IMG/VR virus record: IMGVR_UViG_3300027905_000003
Span: 1-58,945 of that record
DNA from: a virus
Direction: 5' to 3' (one strand)
DNA: 58,945 nucleotides
Numbering within the stretch: the stretch's first letter is position 1; every line of letters begins with the position of its first letter. The notes beneath the pieces were generated by a model. The model saw only the letters and a list, made by a program, of their open reading frames with translations. It was not told the DNA's origin and ran no database searches. A program made the position numbers and the translations under genes. Positions 24,009-32,411 of this stretch are shown here, piece by piece.

Positions 24009-24803
24009 ATGGCTCGGGATGTCCTGCTATCCATCCTCGGGATTCTCATTGCCTTGGCCCAGGCGATCACCGAGGCGGATGCGTGGCCGGGATGGCTCCG
24101 TGGCGACAGCACTAACGAGAGGTCGGGGCCTGCAGTCGCCTATCTCCCGCCAATCATCCCGTATCGCCCGACCCCACTTCTATTCCCCTTCACCGGGATC
24201 TCGGATGCCCAACGGCAGGAGAAAGTCTACGGATATTACCAAATGGGCATGACGAACCCCGGATCTCCCTCATCAGTCGCCGCCCTGCGCACGCTGCACG
24301 CCATCGCCACCAATGGCCATGATCCAACCTTCGGGCGAAGGCAGAATAATCCCATCTCGACGAGAGTCTACGCGCACTGCGCGCTCGCCACGCTCGCGGT
24401 CGATGGTTGGCATGGAGCGGCAGTGGGTGCCCCTGAGTATCTGGGCAATTACGATCATCCCGCGCCGGGCCGGGCGGGGTTCACGGCGGCAGCGCTGGGC
24501 AAAATGTTGGGGCCGTACGGGATCAAGTCACGGACAATCCGCATCGGCGCGGAGACGGCGAAGGGCTACTACCTCAAGGACTTTGAGGACGCATTCAAGC
24601 GCTACGCTTCGGGTCAGGGCGTCACAGCCGTCACATCGTTGCCGGGCAACGCGTTGGACGGAGACACAGCCGTCACATCGCGAGAGGATGTGACGGCGTC
24701 TCCACGTCGTAAGCCCGTGACGTCAAAGCCTGTGTCGGCTGTGACGGCTGCGAGCAATGGCCGCGTCGGAAATCCCCCAGCGAACGTCGAGGAAAGGCTG
24801 TGA
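24009..24803 (+). CDS. Chimera: virion-type domain fused to a DUF3631-like C-terminal module
   Basis: 264 residues. A signal/anchor helix (DVLLSILGILIALAQAI) leads to a middle domain (EKVYGYYQMGMTNPGSPSSV, LHAIATNGHD) that is paralogous to part of the 26625 protein. After residue 160 comes LGKMLGPYGIKSRTIRIG and KGYYLKDFEDAFKRY, which I recognise as the C-terminal end of DUF3631 replication ATPases. It is followed by a Val-Thr-Ala-rich tail. The ATPase core is absent. The 3' end also holds direct and inverted copies of CAGCCGTCACATC. Confidence 0.6.
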   Translation: MARDVLLSILGILIALAQAITEADAWPGWLRGDSTNERSGPAVAYLPPIIPYRPTPLLFPFTGISDAQRQEKVYGYYQMGMTNPGSPSSVAALRTLHAIATNGHDPTFGRRQNNPISTRVYAHCALATLAVDGWHGAAVGAPEYLGNYDHPAPGRAGFTAAALGKMLGPYGIKSRTIRIGAETAKGYYLKDFEDAFKRYASGQGVTAVTSLPGNALDGDTAVTSREDVTASPRRKPVTSKPVSAVTAASNGRVGNPPANVEERL

Positions 24804-24904
24804 CCGGCCCCGAAATCGTAGCCCCGAACAGCCGCATTCGTGTTCGCGGTCGAGCCGGCGATTCGTCGCTGGCCTTCGCAACTCTTCGACGGGTGAGACT
24901 GTAG
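24800..24904 (+). CDS. 34-aa basic peptide
   Basis: GTG inside the previous stop and TAG overlapping the next GTG by one base. The peptide is Arg-rich (NSRIRVRGRAGDSSLAFATL). Exact abutment on both sides is the only support. Confidence 0.45.
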   Translation: MTGPEIVAPNSRIRVRGRAGDSSLAFATLRRVRL

Positions 24905-25254
24905 TGTTTCATTCGATCCGCACGCAGTTGGCGCAGTCGGGCTTTAACCGCGATGAGCCGCTGCTCTGGGGCGAGCGCACGCAGTCCGGTTGGTCGGTGT
25001 TCTTTAACCGCGAAGGCGTGGTCACGGCCTGGGCCAACCGGTGGAATACGGCCTGCCGGTTCTCGTTGGAGATCACCTTCGATCGGTCACACTATCTGCG
25101 CGGAAGACCAGGGTTCTGCCTGCATGCGTGGTTCTGGCGGTACCATGCTGCCCTCTACATCGGCGCTCGCCGCACAGGTGCCATCTCGCGCAAAGCGCAG
25201 CGTCGTGCGCGCCGTACCGGCACCTTGACAAACAACTCATCGTTCATCCACTAA
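24904..25254 (+). CDS. Unknown 116-aa protein
   Basis: GTG start with GGTGAG about 7 bases upstream. Opens VFHSIRTQLAQSGFNRDEPL and contains an aromatic stretch (CLHAWFWRYHAALYIGARR) and a basic tail. TTGACA occurs near its end (25227) and could belong to a promoter for the virion genes. Confidence 0.5.
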   Translation: MFHSIRTQLAQSGFNRDEPLLWGERTQSGWSVFFNREGVVTAWANRWNTACRFSLEITFDRSHYLRGRPGFCLHAWFWRYHAALYIGARRTGAISRKAQRRARRTGTLTNNSSFIH

Positions 25255-25369
25255 TTCATTCGTCCCCACGCCGCGGTGGCGTTGGTTGACGGGCCCGTCG
25301 CCTTAAGTGAGCGGAGCGTCACAGCTCTAGACTCCAGCGGACGCCCAAGCAGTCAGTTGAGCGCGCGTC

Positions 25370-26017
25370 CTGCCCTACGGCGGCCAGCAGTCCCACGTCT
25401 CTCAGAACGGCACCCGTCCGAACAACGCGTATGCGCCGGACGGGTCTGGTCGTCGGACGCTCCCAAATAGAGTCTGGGTCGACGGAGACCAACGCGAAGC
25501 ATCCCGCGCCCGCGCCCCGCGATTCGGATCGCTCGCCTCGGCCTTTACTCCGCCCATCCCGCAGACGGGCAAGATCGCCCCAGGCGCCAAGCGCCCTGAT
25601 CCACGCAAAGATGCCTTAGGTCCCGAAGCGGGCTTCGCCAAGAAGCGGCAGGACGCGAGCCGGATGGGGAGAGCCTCGACGGCCGTGGTCAAGAGCCGAG
25701 CCATGATTGCGGGCGAGCTCTATGACGAGCACGGGAAGCCGATCGCGGCGGTCATCGATGCGACCCCCGCCTCGCGCAACGGGTCGGGTGGGTCCGGCGG
25801 CGGCGCTCGGTTGGGTCTCGCACCGGTCGCGACGCCCGGCCCGCGTCCGCTCACGCTGCCCAAAATCCCGACCTGGGGCTGGGTCGCCATCGCGGCCGCG
25901 GTAGGCCTTGGCGCCTACGCCGTCTTCGGGGATGACGTCGGCGGATCGGACGAATACGACGATGAGGATCTCGATGACGTCGACGTCGACGAGCCCGGGT
26001 CGATCGTGGCCGCATGA
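25370..26017 (+). CDS. Membrane-anchored virion-type protein, apparent CTG start
   Basis: The frame is open from 25361 with no ATG, GTG or TTG until ATG 25664. The upstream part is clearly protein-like (GGQQSHVSQNGTRP, TPPIPQTGKIAPGAKR). Starting at CTG 25370 gives MPYGGQQ, matching MPYGNQ and MPYFPG at the starts of two neighbouring paralogues. The C-terminal half has a Gly-rich linker, one transmembrane helix (GWVAIAAAVGLGAYAVFG) and an acidic tail. Hairpin ACGCC-GCGGT-GGCGT lies upstream at 25268. No other gene is evident at 25255-25369. Confidence 0.6.
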   Translation: MPYGGQQSHVSQNGTRPNNAYAPDGSGRRTLPNRVWVDGDQREASRARAPRFGSLASAFTPPIPQTGKIAPGAKRPDPRKDALGPEAGFAKKRQDASRMGRASTAVVKSRAMIAGELYDEHGKPIAAVIDATPASRNGSGGSGGGARLGLAPVATPGPRPLTLPKIPTWGWVAIAAAVGLGAYAVFGDDVGGSDEYDDEDLDDVDVDEPGSIVAA

Positions 26018-26625
26018 GCTACGATCCCTCGCGCGCGGGCAGCGGCTTGCGCCTCTACCGGGGTCCCGATCTCCGCTCCCGCGTCACCCGGTTCGGCCAG
26101 GGCCTGGCGTTCAAGGCGCCGACCATTCTGTCCGCCAAGATGCTGGCGCCGGCGCCCGTCGCGCCCAAGCCCGCCGTGACGCTCAAGCCGGTGACCACGA
26201 CGACGCCATTCAAGCCCTTCGTCCTGCCCCCGACCATCGCCATCAACACGCCGTCGTTGCCCGGTCTCCCGGGTTTTCATATCACGCTGCCCACGGCGCC
26301 GACGCAGCCGCCGCCCACGATCACGATGACGCCGGCCCTCCCGCCTCTCACTGGCAGCAGCCCCGGCGTCCCGCTCACCGGCGGCCCATCGACGCCATCG
26401 AGCGGCGGTGCGCCTCCGACATCACTCGGCCCCTCGAACGTGCCGCCGATCTCGGATGGGTCGCCGGCTCCCCAACCCACGAGCACTGATGGCGGCGGCG
26501 GTGGGATCTCGGCTGCACCTGTCTTGAGCGCCGCAGCACCGGCCGCGGGCTTCCCATTGAACACGCTGCTGTTCCTGGCCCTGGGAGCCGTTGGCGTCTA
26601 CCTCCTCGCCACGAGTCACCACTAA
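26014..26625 (+). CDS. Pro/Thr-rich protein with C-terminal membrane anchor
   Basis: 203 residues: a basic N-terminus, a long Pro/Thr/Gly-rich stalk (PPTITMTPALPPLTGSSPG), then a single C-terminal helix (NTLLFLALGAVGVYLLAT) ending in His-His. Probably a stalk projecting from a membrane. Part of a run of C-tail-anchored proteins in the virion region. Confidence 0.6.
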   Translation: MSYDPSRAGSGLRLYRGPDLRSRVTRFGQGLAFKAPTILSAKMLAPAPVAPKPAVTLKPVTTTTPFKPFVLPPTIAINTPSLPGLPGFHITLPTAPTQPPPTITMTPALPPLTGSSPGVPLTGGPSTPSSGGAPPTSLGPSNVPPISDGSPAPQPTSTDGGGGGISAAPVLSAAAPAAGFPLNTLLFLALGAVGVYLLATSHH

Positions 26626-27587
26626 TGCCCTACGGGAACCAGAGCGCGAGCACGGGATCCTTCAGTGCCGTCCGGCGGGTGAATACCCCGTACGATCTGG
26701 GCGCACTCGATGCGAGAAGCTTGCTCGCCATGCGCGGGCGCTTGGGCGCGGTGCAATCGATGGCGACCACGGGTGTCGAAGCTCCGCCAGCCATGCCGCA
26801 CGGGATTACTCCGGCGTCGCACCACTACCCGCCGATGCGGGCGTTGAACCGGGTACCCCGACAAGGGTTCTCGCGGACGGCGTTCGCTCCCGGCGCTGAT
26901 GGCGTCCGCGCGTTCTATGCGATGCGCGGTCGGCTGGGTGAGACCTTGACCATGCGGTCGAGCCGCTATCCCTCGCGCACGGGTGCGCCGGGCTCGCTCA
27001 TGCGCGCGCCGATCGCGGGACGCTACGTCGCGAACGGTGGGCGACGCTTGGGTCAGGTCGCCGAGATCGCGACGGCGGCCACGAGCCTGGTCCCGGTGAT
27101 CACGACCATTCAAGGACTCTTCGGTCCCGGTGCATCAGGGGCAGACGCCGAGCGCCAAGCCAAGGTCTACAGCTACTACGAAGGCGCGATGACCGCGCCG
27201 GGCTCCGTGTCATCGGTCGATGATGTCATCACGTTAGCCGCCATCAGTACCAACGGCTACGACATCACCCAGAAGATCCAGCAGAACAACCCGCAGATCA
27301 CAAGAACGTACGCCCAGCAGGCGTTGCAGGAGCTGTCGTCTCAAGGCTGGATCAACGTCAACACGAGTAGCCCCAAGTACACCGGGATCGGGGCCTCGGG
27401 CGTGGTCTACAAGCCCACCGGGACCACGGGCTTGAACACCGAGGCGGCAGTCTCGCAGAGCGCACTGCCCGCGGGGAATACCGCAGCGCTAGGCGGGACG
27501 GCGGGTGGGTCGAGCACCACGCTCTTGCTCTTGGCCGCACTCGGCATCGGCGGCTTCCTCATTCTCCGGCAACGGGAGCACCACTAG
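26625..27587 (+). CDS. Virion-type protein with repeated MRGRLG modules and C-terminal anchor
   Basis: 320 residues. The N-terminal part repeats a module (LLAMRGRLGAVQSM and FYAMRGRLGETLTM) joined by HHYPPMRALNR. The middle (KVYSYYEGAMTAPGSVSSV, LAAISTNGYD) is paralogous to the 24009 protein. The C-terminus is Gly/Thr-rich then a membrane helix (TLLLLAALGIGGFLIL) and RQREHH. Likely a membrane-anchored virion protein. Confidence 0.6.
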   Translation: MPYGNQSASTGSFSAVRRVNTPYDLGALDARSLLAMRGRLGAVQSMATTGVEAPPAMPHGITPASHHYPPMRALNRVPRQGFSRTAFAPGADGVRAFYAMRGRLGETLTMRSSRYPSRTGAPGSLMRAPIAGRYVANGGRRLGQVAEIATAATSLVPVITTIQGLFGPGASGADAERQAKVYSYYEGAMTAPGSVSSVDDVITLAAISTNGYDITQKIQQNNPQITRTYAQQALQELSSQGWINVNTSSPKYTGIGASGVVYKPTGTTGLNTEAAVSQSALPAGNTAALGGTAGGSSTTLLLLAALGIGGFLILRQREHH

Positions 27588-27588
27588 C

Positions 27589-27876
27589 ATGCCCTACTTC
27601 CCCGGTGGCGGCGGCGTCGCCTACCAAGCGCCCCATGTGTTCTATCGCCAGCCTGCGCGCGGGACGCGCGGCCGATTGGGCCAGAGCTTGTCCGACATCT
27701 TAGGCATCGTCTCGGATGTCGCGGGGACGGTGAGCGATGACACGAGCTCGCCGAGCTCGTACTACGCCGCGCCGCCCGCGCCGGCGCCCGCCCCCGCGAC
27801 GGGGATCTCGTCGACCACGCTGCTCTTGGGTGCGGCCGTGGTTGGTGGGCTCATCTACTTCGGCACGAAGAAGTAG
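27589..27876 (+). CDS. Small C-tail-anchored virion-type protein
   Basis: 95 residues beginning MPYFPGGGG, with RGTRGRLGQSLSDI as in its neighbours, an Ala/Pro linker, and a C-terminal helix (TTLLLGAAVVGGLIYFG) ending in two lysines. Same design as the 25370, 26625 and 27881 products. Confidence 0.6.
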   Translation: MPYFPGGGGVAYQAPHVFYRQPARGTRGRLGQSLSDILGIVSDVAGTVSDDTSSPSSYYAAPPAPAPAPATGISSTTLLLGAAVVGGLIYFGTKK

Positions 27877-27880
27877 CGCC

Positions 27881-28516
27881 ATGGTCACCCACACGGTGTT
27901 GGCGCCGTTGACGGCCGCGATCGGGCGAGCGCATGGCCGCTTTGGGCAGTCGCACCACTATCCGCAGCCCGTGGCGGCTCGCGTCATCGGGACGTCAGGG
28001 AATGCCGCGCTCTCCCGTACGGCGTATGGCGTGGATCCCTACGTCACGTATCAGCAGGCGTACACGGGACGGTTCGCGGGACATCACTATCCGCGTCCGC
28101 GCATGGGGACCGTGCAGTGGCGCGGCGTCCGGTGGGCCGGACCGCGGCTCGGGCAGAACGTATTCACGGATCTCTACAACGCCGCGGTCAACGCGGGCGA
28201 GAACATCGCGGGCGGGTTGCCGATCAATGCGCCGAACGCGGGGGGCGGATCGGTGACGATCGCGCAGCCGTTCGTGGCGCAAAATGACTTCACGTTGCCA
28301 GATGGAACGCAAGTGGTGGCTGGCCAAACCGTCACGCCGGCTATGGCGAACGCCTACGTGAATGCCCAGGGCCAAGATCAGTCGACGCCCGATCCCACGG
28401 CCGGACAGACGCCCGGTCAGCAGTTGCAGCAGGCCGCGGCGGATGCCGGCCCGGGCGGGCTCCTCATCTTCGCCGGCATCGCAGCCGTGGGCCTCTTCTT
28501 CCTGCTCAAGAAATGA
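27881..28516 (+). CDS. C-tail-anchored virion-type protein with HHYP modules
   Basis: 211 residues. Two HHYP modules (GRFGQSHHYPQP and GRFAGHHYPRP) echo the 26625 protein. The middle has DFTLPDGTQVVAGQTVTPAM, and a final helix (GGLLIFAGIAAVGLFFLL) ends in two lysines. Paralogous family member. Confidence 0.6.
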   Translation: MVTHTVLAPLTAAIGRAHGRFGQSHHYPQPVAARVIGTSGNAALSRTAYGVDPYVTYQQAYTGRFAGHHYPRPRMGTVQWRGVRWAGPRLGQNVFTDLYNAAVNAGENIAGGLPINAPNAGGGSVTIAQPFVAQNDFTLPDGTQVVAGQTVTPAMANAYVNAQGQDQSTPDPTAGQTPGQQLQQAAADAGPGGLLIFAGIAAVGLFFLLKK

Positions 28517-28875
28517 CCGCGACGATGGCGAACCCCTCCCGGTCGATTCTCCTCTCGCGCGCCGCCGAGGACATCACCTTCTTGGCGCTTCGCGACGGGA
28601 AGAAGCGGACGCATCGCTTCCCAGCGGACGCCGTCCGCATCCGGCTCGCCGGCGACATGACCGTGCACCTCTCGCGGACCGATGGGGTGGCCGTGTTTCC
28701 GCAAGAGCCCTCAGGGCTCTTGTCGAAGGAAGTCGTGCAGCTCCGCTACCGCCATGAAGAAGATGGCGAGGACTACTTCCACGACTTCGATCCTGGCGTC
28801 TCGCTCATCGTGACGGGCAAGAGAGCCCATCTCTATCGCCCCGATGGGAAGCCCCTCTGGGGACGGTTCGACTGA
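28513..28875 (+). CDS. Unknown 120-aa protein in the virion operon
   Basis: ATGA coupled. A beta-rich protein (ILLSRAAEDITFLALRDGKK, VRIRLAGDMTVHLSRTDG) ending RPDGKPLWGRF. No membrane segment. Overlaps the HExxH gene. Confidence 0.55.
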   Translation: MTATMANPSRSILLSRAAEDITFLALRDGKKRTHRFPADAVRIRLAGDMTVHLSRTDGVAVFPQEPSGLLSKEVVQLRYRHEEDGEDYFHDFDPGVSLIVTGKRAHLYRPDGKPLWGRFD

Positions 28876-28876
28876 T

Positions 28877-29233
28877 GTGGACCCAAGACCTCTTTTCCGC
28901 CTGGTGCATTGCCCTCTGGCTGATCGCGAGCACGCAGCCTCGCTACGCCAGTACGCGCACGTCTTCCACCGGACGAACGTCATCTGCGTCGCATCCGCGT
29001 TCGCAGGTCTCCCGGAGACGCACCAGCTCGGGATCGCGCTCCACGAAGTCGGCCACGTCTTGGCGGGAGAGCGGGCGAGCGAGCGCGCGGCCACCCGAGC
29101 GGTCGAGCGGGAGAGCGGCATCCGCATCGAGTATCTCGACTCGTCGTTGCACGGCGACGCATTGGAATGGATCGCCGTCCGCGACAAGCGCCAGGCCATC
29201 GCGTTCCTCCGCGACTTCATCCGCGAGGAGTGA
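28877..29233 (+). CDS. Small predicted metalloprotease-like protein (HExxH)
   Basis: GTG inside the previous ATG region. 118 residues with LPETHQLGIALHEVGHVLAG, an HExxH zinc motif in a helix, then charged helices (ERAATRAVERESGIRIEYLD). The third zinc ligand is probably a downstream Glu. Placed among virion genes, it could trim capsid proteins or open the cell wall. An alternative ATG frame (28875) is low complexity. Confidence 0.55.
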   Translation: MDPRPLFRLVHCPLADREHAASLRQYAHVFHRTNVICVASAFAGLPETHQLGIALHEVGHVLAGERASERAATRAVERESGIRIEYLDSSLHGDALEWIAVRDKRQAIAFLRDFIREE

Positions 29234-29236
29234 GTG

Positions 29237-30814
29237 ATGCCTGCTCCCCGCCGCGCGCACCACTACCTCATCAATCCCTCGGGCGCCCGGAGTCGACGGA
29301 ACCCGGTGCTCACGATCTTCGGCAACCCGAAACGAAACGCCGAGTTCTCGCGGCCCACGCAGCGTCGGATCTCGTCCTTCATCGGGCGCGAAGTGCGGAG
29401 CGGCGTGCCGGTCAAGCAAGCGGCGGCGATCGCGTATTCAAAAGCCCGGCGAGGCGCCCTCAAGAATCACGGCTACTACGGCGCACTGCCCTATCGGCCC
29501 GCGCCGAAGCGGACGAGCCAGGGCGGCGGAGCCGTGATGTTCCGCGACGTCCCCGTCGGCGGCCGCTTCCAACTCGCCGGCGGCGGCCCCACCTACACCA
29601 AAACCGCCCGCATGGGCTTTCACGGATCAGACCTCGTGTATCGAGCCAATAGAGGCCGTCGGAATGCGACCACTGGCGGGAGATCCCATTACGCCGCCGC
29701 CGGGAGAGCTCTGGGCTCTGCCGCCAAGTCCATCGGGACCGGAGTGTATCGCTCCGGCATCAAGTACGGAAAGAAAAGCTTGGCCGGGGCCGGCGCGGGC
29801 CTCTCGGCCGGATGGAAAGCCTTCCGCGCCGCCAACCACCCTCGTCGCGAGACGACACGTCGGAGAAAGAACATGGCAGCTCGCCGTAACAGCCGCCGCA
29901 ATCACCGCCATCGCGTGCGGTCTGTGCGGCGGAACCGCTCGCGCGTTCGTCAAAACACTCGCGCTCGCACGCGACGGAATCGCCCGCGCTCGCGCCGGAA
30001 CTACCGCGCCCGCGCCAATCGGCCACACCGCAACCGTCGGCGCCGGAACGTGCGGCACCGCGCCCGGATGAACAGCCCGCGCCGCAATCGCCGCCGTCGC
30101 AACGTGCGCCATCACGCCCGCCGCAACACTCACCGTCGTCGTCGGAACACCATGCGCACCCGTCGTCGCCGCAATGTGCACCACAGACGTCGGCGGAATA
30201 GCCATCGCGTGCATGCCCGTCGGCGGAACGTCCATCATCGGCGCCGGCGGAACACGCACCGGATGCACCACCGCCGCCGGAACCCCTTTGCCCGTCGTCG
30301 GCGCCGGAATCCGTTCACTGTCGGCGGCATGACGCAACTGGTCGTGAGCGGATTGATCACCGGTGGTGCGGCCGTCGGCGGGTATGGGCTCGTCAAGTTC
30401 CTCGACTCGCTGTACACGTTCCCGGTCTTGCAGACGACGAACGTCCCGGGTACGACGGCGACCGTGGGCGACACGCTCCAGAGCACGCTCCACGCGACAG
30501 GCATCACGATCGCGAGCGCGATGGTGATGAGAAAGGCCCGGCCGACGACGTTCGTTCGTGAGTTGGCCGCCGGTGTCATCGCCGGCGCCTGGCTCTCCGT
30601 CTTCTTGGACCTCGTCCGCTCGTGGACGGCCCTCCCGGCATCGGTGCAGGGCTACTTCGGCGCCTACCCCCGGATGAGCGCTTATCCGAGGATGGGTGCC
30701 ACCACGGGCTCGAACCTGATCGGCCCAGGCTCTTTGGGCTCCCGCGCCGCGACGGTGCAGGCGGCCCATGCGCGTTACGGCTCCTACCCGGCCATGGGGG
30801 GCGCCAGTTGGTAG
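29237..30814 (+). CDS. Arg-rich nucleic-acid-binding virion protein with membrane helices
   Basis: 525 residues. The N-terminal 75 residues form a helical domain (ISSFIGREVRSGVPVKQAAA). Residues about 210-355 are an extreme run of RRNR and HRRRRN units, protamine/H1-like, expected to condense DNA. The C-terminal 150 residues are ordinary, with a helix (TQLVVSGLITGGAAVGGYGL) and an internal helix in the 400s. Basic cores of this type can neutralise packaged genomes. The gene ends 97 bases before the capsid gene. Confidence 0.65.
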   Translation: MPAPRRAHHYLINPSGARSRRNPVLTIFGNPKRNAEFSRPTQRRISSFIGREVRSGVPVKQAAAIAYSKARRGALKNHGYYGALPYRPAPKRTSQGGGAVMFRDVPVGGRFQLAGGGPTYTKTARMGFHGSDLVYRANRGRRNATTGGRSHYAAAGRALGSAAKSIGTGVYRSGIKYGKKSLAGAGAGLSAGWKAFRAANHPRRETTRRRKNMAARRNSRRNHRHRVRSVRRNRSRVRQNTRARTRRNRPRSRRNYRARANRPHRNRRRRNVRHRARMNSPRRNRRRRNVRHHARRNTHRRRRNTMRTRRRRNVHHRRRRNSHRVHARRRNVHHRRRRNTHRMHHRRRNPFARRRRRNPFTVGGMTQLVVSGLITGGAAVGGYGLVKFLDSLYTFPVLQTTNVPGTTATVGDTLQSTLHATGITIASAMVMRKARPTTFVRELAAGVIAGAWLSVFLDLVRSWTALPASVQGYFGAYPRMSAYPRMGATTGSNLIGPGSLGSRAATVQAAHARYGSYPAMGGASW

Positions 30815-30890
30815 TGCACCGCTGATCGCTTCACTGCCTGTAGTCAGTCACTCGTAAAGAGCACTTCGTAGTTCACAACCGTTCACCCTC

Positions 30891-30904
30891 TCGTCGTGAG
30901 ACGA
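30891..30904 (+). promoter_or_regulatory. GTGA-tetraloop leader hairpin before the capsid gene
   Basis: TCGTC-GTGA-GACGA, a 5-bp stem with a GNRA-class loop, ends 7 bases before the ATG at 30912. No Shine-Dalgarno sequence is present in the spacer. The same design precedes 31884 and 37821. Confidence 0.7.
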
Positions 30905-30911
30905 CACGTTT

Positions 30912-31742
30912 ATGACTCGCATTCAGCAGTTCAGCCGATCGGCGGTGACTTCACTCTTCGCGCTCATCGCCGCCATGACAGCGGCGGTGGGCCGGTGGGT
31001 CAACGCCCGCTTCGATCACTGGTACGACCGCTCGAAGAAGATCCTCGCGTTGCTCGACGCCGACGGTCCGGCCATCGCGCGCAAGCTGCGCTTGGGCATG
31101 ATCCGCATCGACACGAGCGCCTTGACGCAGGATCAGTTGCAAGCCGCGTCCACGCCGGCGACGGCGCTCGAAGGGGAAACCATCGCGTATTCGTTCTGGG
31201 ACACCCAGACGTATCCCTCCGGTGGTCAGCAGTCCTTGACGTTCTTCCAGACTACGAACTCGGACGCCTCGCTCTCGAATATGCCGATGAGCGGATCGTT
31301 CCCGAACCCGATCTGGTTCTGCCCGCAGTTCGTCACGTTGGATGCGCTCGGCATCCCGTCGAACACCGCGGCGACCTCCGCCGGTTCCGTGAATACCGGT
31401 CTCGCCAACGATCTCTACACGTTGGCCAACTCGGGCCGGCTCTGGTTCCAGTTCACGCTGGCCCAGAAGATCTACGCCCAGTTCCCGGCGACGGGCATCC
31501 ACCCCTCGGGCGGCCCGGTCGTCTTCAACACCTCGACCGGCGTAGCGGCCACCCAGCAGCAGTACGCGCTCTGGGGTATCCCGGATGGCGATCTCTACGT
31601 CGGCCCTCCAGGGACGTTAGTCATCCCGCCGATGCAGAACTTCACCGTCAACCTCTTCACGAGCACCACGGCGCCGACGATCACCACGAGCCTCCCCATC
31701 CGCATCACGATGTGGGGCTCGATCATCCGCCGCGTTCTGTAG
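30912..31742 (+). CDS. Putative jelly-roll major capsid protein
   Basis: 276 residues. An N-terminal amphipathic stretch (residues 1-50) precedes an all-beta body: ETIAYSFWDTQTYPSGG, SDASLSNMPMSGSFPNPIWF, and a C-terminal end IRITMWGSIIRRVL. The order F-F, NM-SG-LP-like and a final R-I-x-V-x-G-I-x-R-P-like strand is what I remember from double-jelly-roll capsid proteins of tailless phages. The length is also in their range. Its own leader hairpin and a strong 3' hairpin fit high expression. Identification is by pattern only. Confidence 0.5.
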   Translation: MTRIQQFSRSAVTSLFALIAAMTAAVGRWVNARFDHWYDRSKKILALLDADGPAIARKLRLGMIRIDTSALTQDQLQAASTPATALEGETIAYSFWDTQTYPSGGQQSLTFFQTTNSDASLSNMPMSGSFPNPIWFCPQFVTLDALGIPSNTAATSAGSVNTGLANDLYTLANSGRLWFQFTLAQKIYAQFPATGIHPSGGPVVFNTSTGVAATQQQYALWGIPDGDLYVGPPGTLVIPPMQNFTVNLFTSTTAPTITTSLPIRITMWGSIIRRVL

Positions 31743-31770
31743 TCCCGGTTTCCGGCCACCGCCGTCGTTT

Positions 31771-31809
31771 CAGCGAACTATCAGTTTGAAAGCAATTGAT
31801 AGTTCGCTG
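31771..31809 (+). terminator. Strong 13-bp hairpin after the capsid gene
   Basis: CAGCGAACTATCA and its exact reverse complement flank a 13-base loop. No T-run follows, so this is more likely an mRNA 3' stabiliser or attenuator than a simple intrinsic terminator. Confidence 0.6.
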
Positions 31810-31858
31810 ATCGGCGCGATGGACCTGCACCTCTGAAGGATCCTGAAGGCTGTCTTTC

Positions 31859-31878
31859 ACGCACGCCGTGAGGCGTTC
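31859..31878 (+). promoter_or_regulatory. GTGA-tetraloop leader hairpin (copy 2)
   Basis: ACGCC-GTGA-GGCGT, ending 7 bases before the ATG at 31884. The 20 bases ACGCACGCCGTGAGGCGTTC recur exactly at 37794. Confidence 0.75.
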
Positions 31879-31883
31879 TGTCA

Positions 31884-32408
31884 ATGGCTGGATCTGGACC
31901 GATAGCGGCCGCGCAAGTCGCGCCGACTGTCCTGCCGATCATCCCGTACCCGAACTGGCTGGCGCTTTTGCCGCCCCAGTACTTGGGGCTCGTCAAGAAG
32001 TTCGCGACGTACTCGGCCGTCTTCACGGGATCGAACGTGTTGAACGCGAGTGCGACGCTCACGGTCCCGGTCCAGCTCAATAACGACTCGGACTTCTGCG
32101 TCCTGGCCATCAATGCGATGGTCATCTCGACGGACAGTACCACGCTCTACACGTACCAGCCGATCACGATTCAAGTCACCGATACGCGATCGAACACGCA
32201 GCTCTTCACGCAGCCCGAGCTCCTGCAGAACGTCGCCCCCAACGCGGCGACCCCGTTCTATCTCCCCTATCCCTACGTGTTCGATGGCGGGAGTGTCATC
32301 CAGACGACGCTCGTCAACCTCATCGCAGGCACGAACTTCAACGTCTACGTCAGCTACAAGGGCTTCAAGATCTATCCGACGCCCATGTCGCAGATCACGA
32401 GCGAGTGA
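31884..32408 (+). CDS. Putative single jelly-roll virion protein
   Basis: 174 residues, all-beta. A hydrophobic N-terminus (VAPTVLPIIPYPNWLALLPP) is followed by NNDSDFCVLAINAMVIS, TIQVTDTRSNTQLF, PFYLPYPYVFDGG and VYVSYKGFKIYP. The NDSDF, DTRSN and F-L-P-x-P order matches small virion beta-sandwich proteins I have seen in phages. Together with the 276-aa protein it recalls the two-capsid-protein systems of P23-77-like viruses (about 173 and 291 aa), but I cannot confirm homology. Confidence 0.5.
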   Translation: MAGSGPIAAAQVAPTVLPIIPYPNWLALLPPQYLGLVKKFATYSAVFTGSNVLNASATLTVPVQLNNDSDFCVLAINAMVISTDSTTLYTYQPITIQVTDTRSNTQLFTQPELLQNVAPNAATPFYLPYPYVFDGGSVIQTTLVNLIAGTNFNVYVSYKGFKIYPTPMSQITSE

Positions 32409-32411
32409 GCC

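Noticed and set aside
25276-25470. 64-aa GTG-start frame
   Set aside because: Overlaps the better-supported frame starting at CTG 25370, and no motif.
29627-30769. 380-aa minus-strand reading frame
   Set aside because: Mirror of the Arg-rich gene; open only because of codon bias.
31771-31809. Classic intrinsic terminator
   Set aside because: Perfect 13-bp hairpin but no T-run after it, so I list it as a stabiliser or attenuator candidate.
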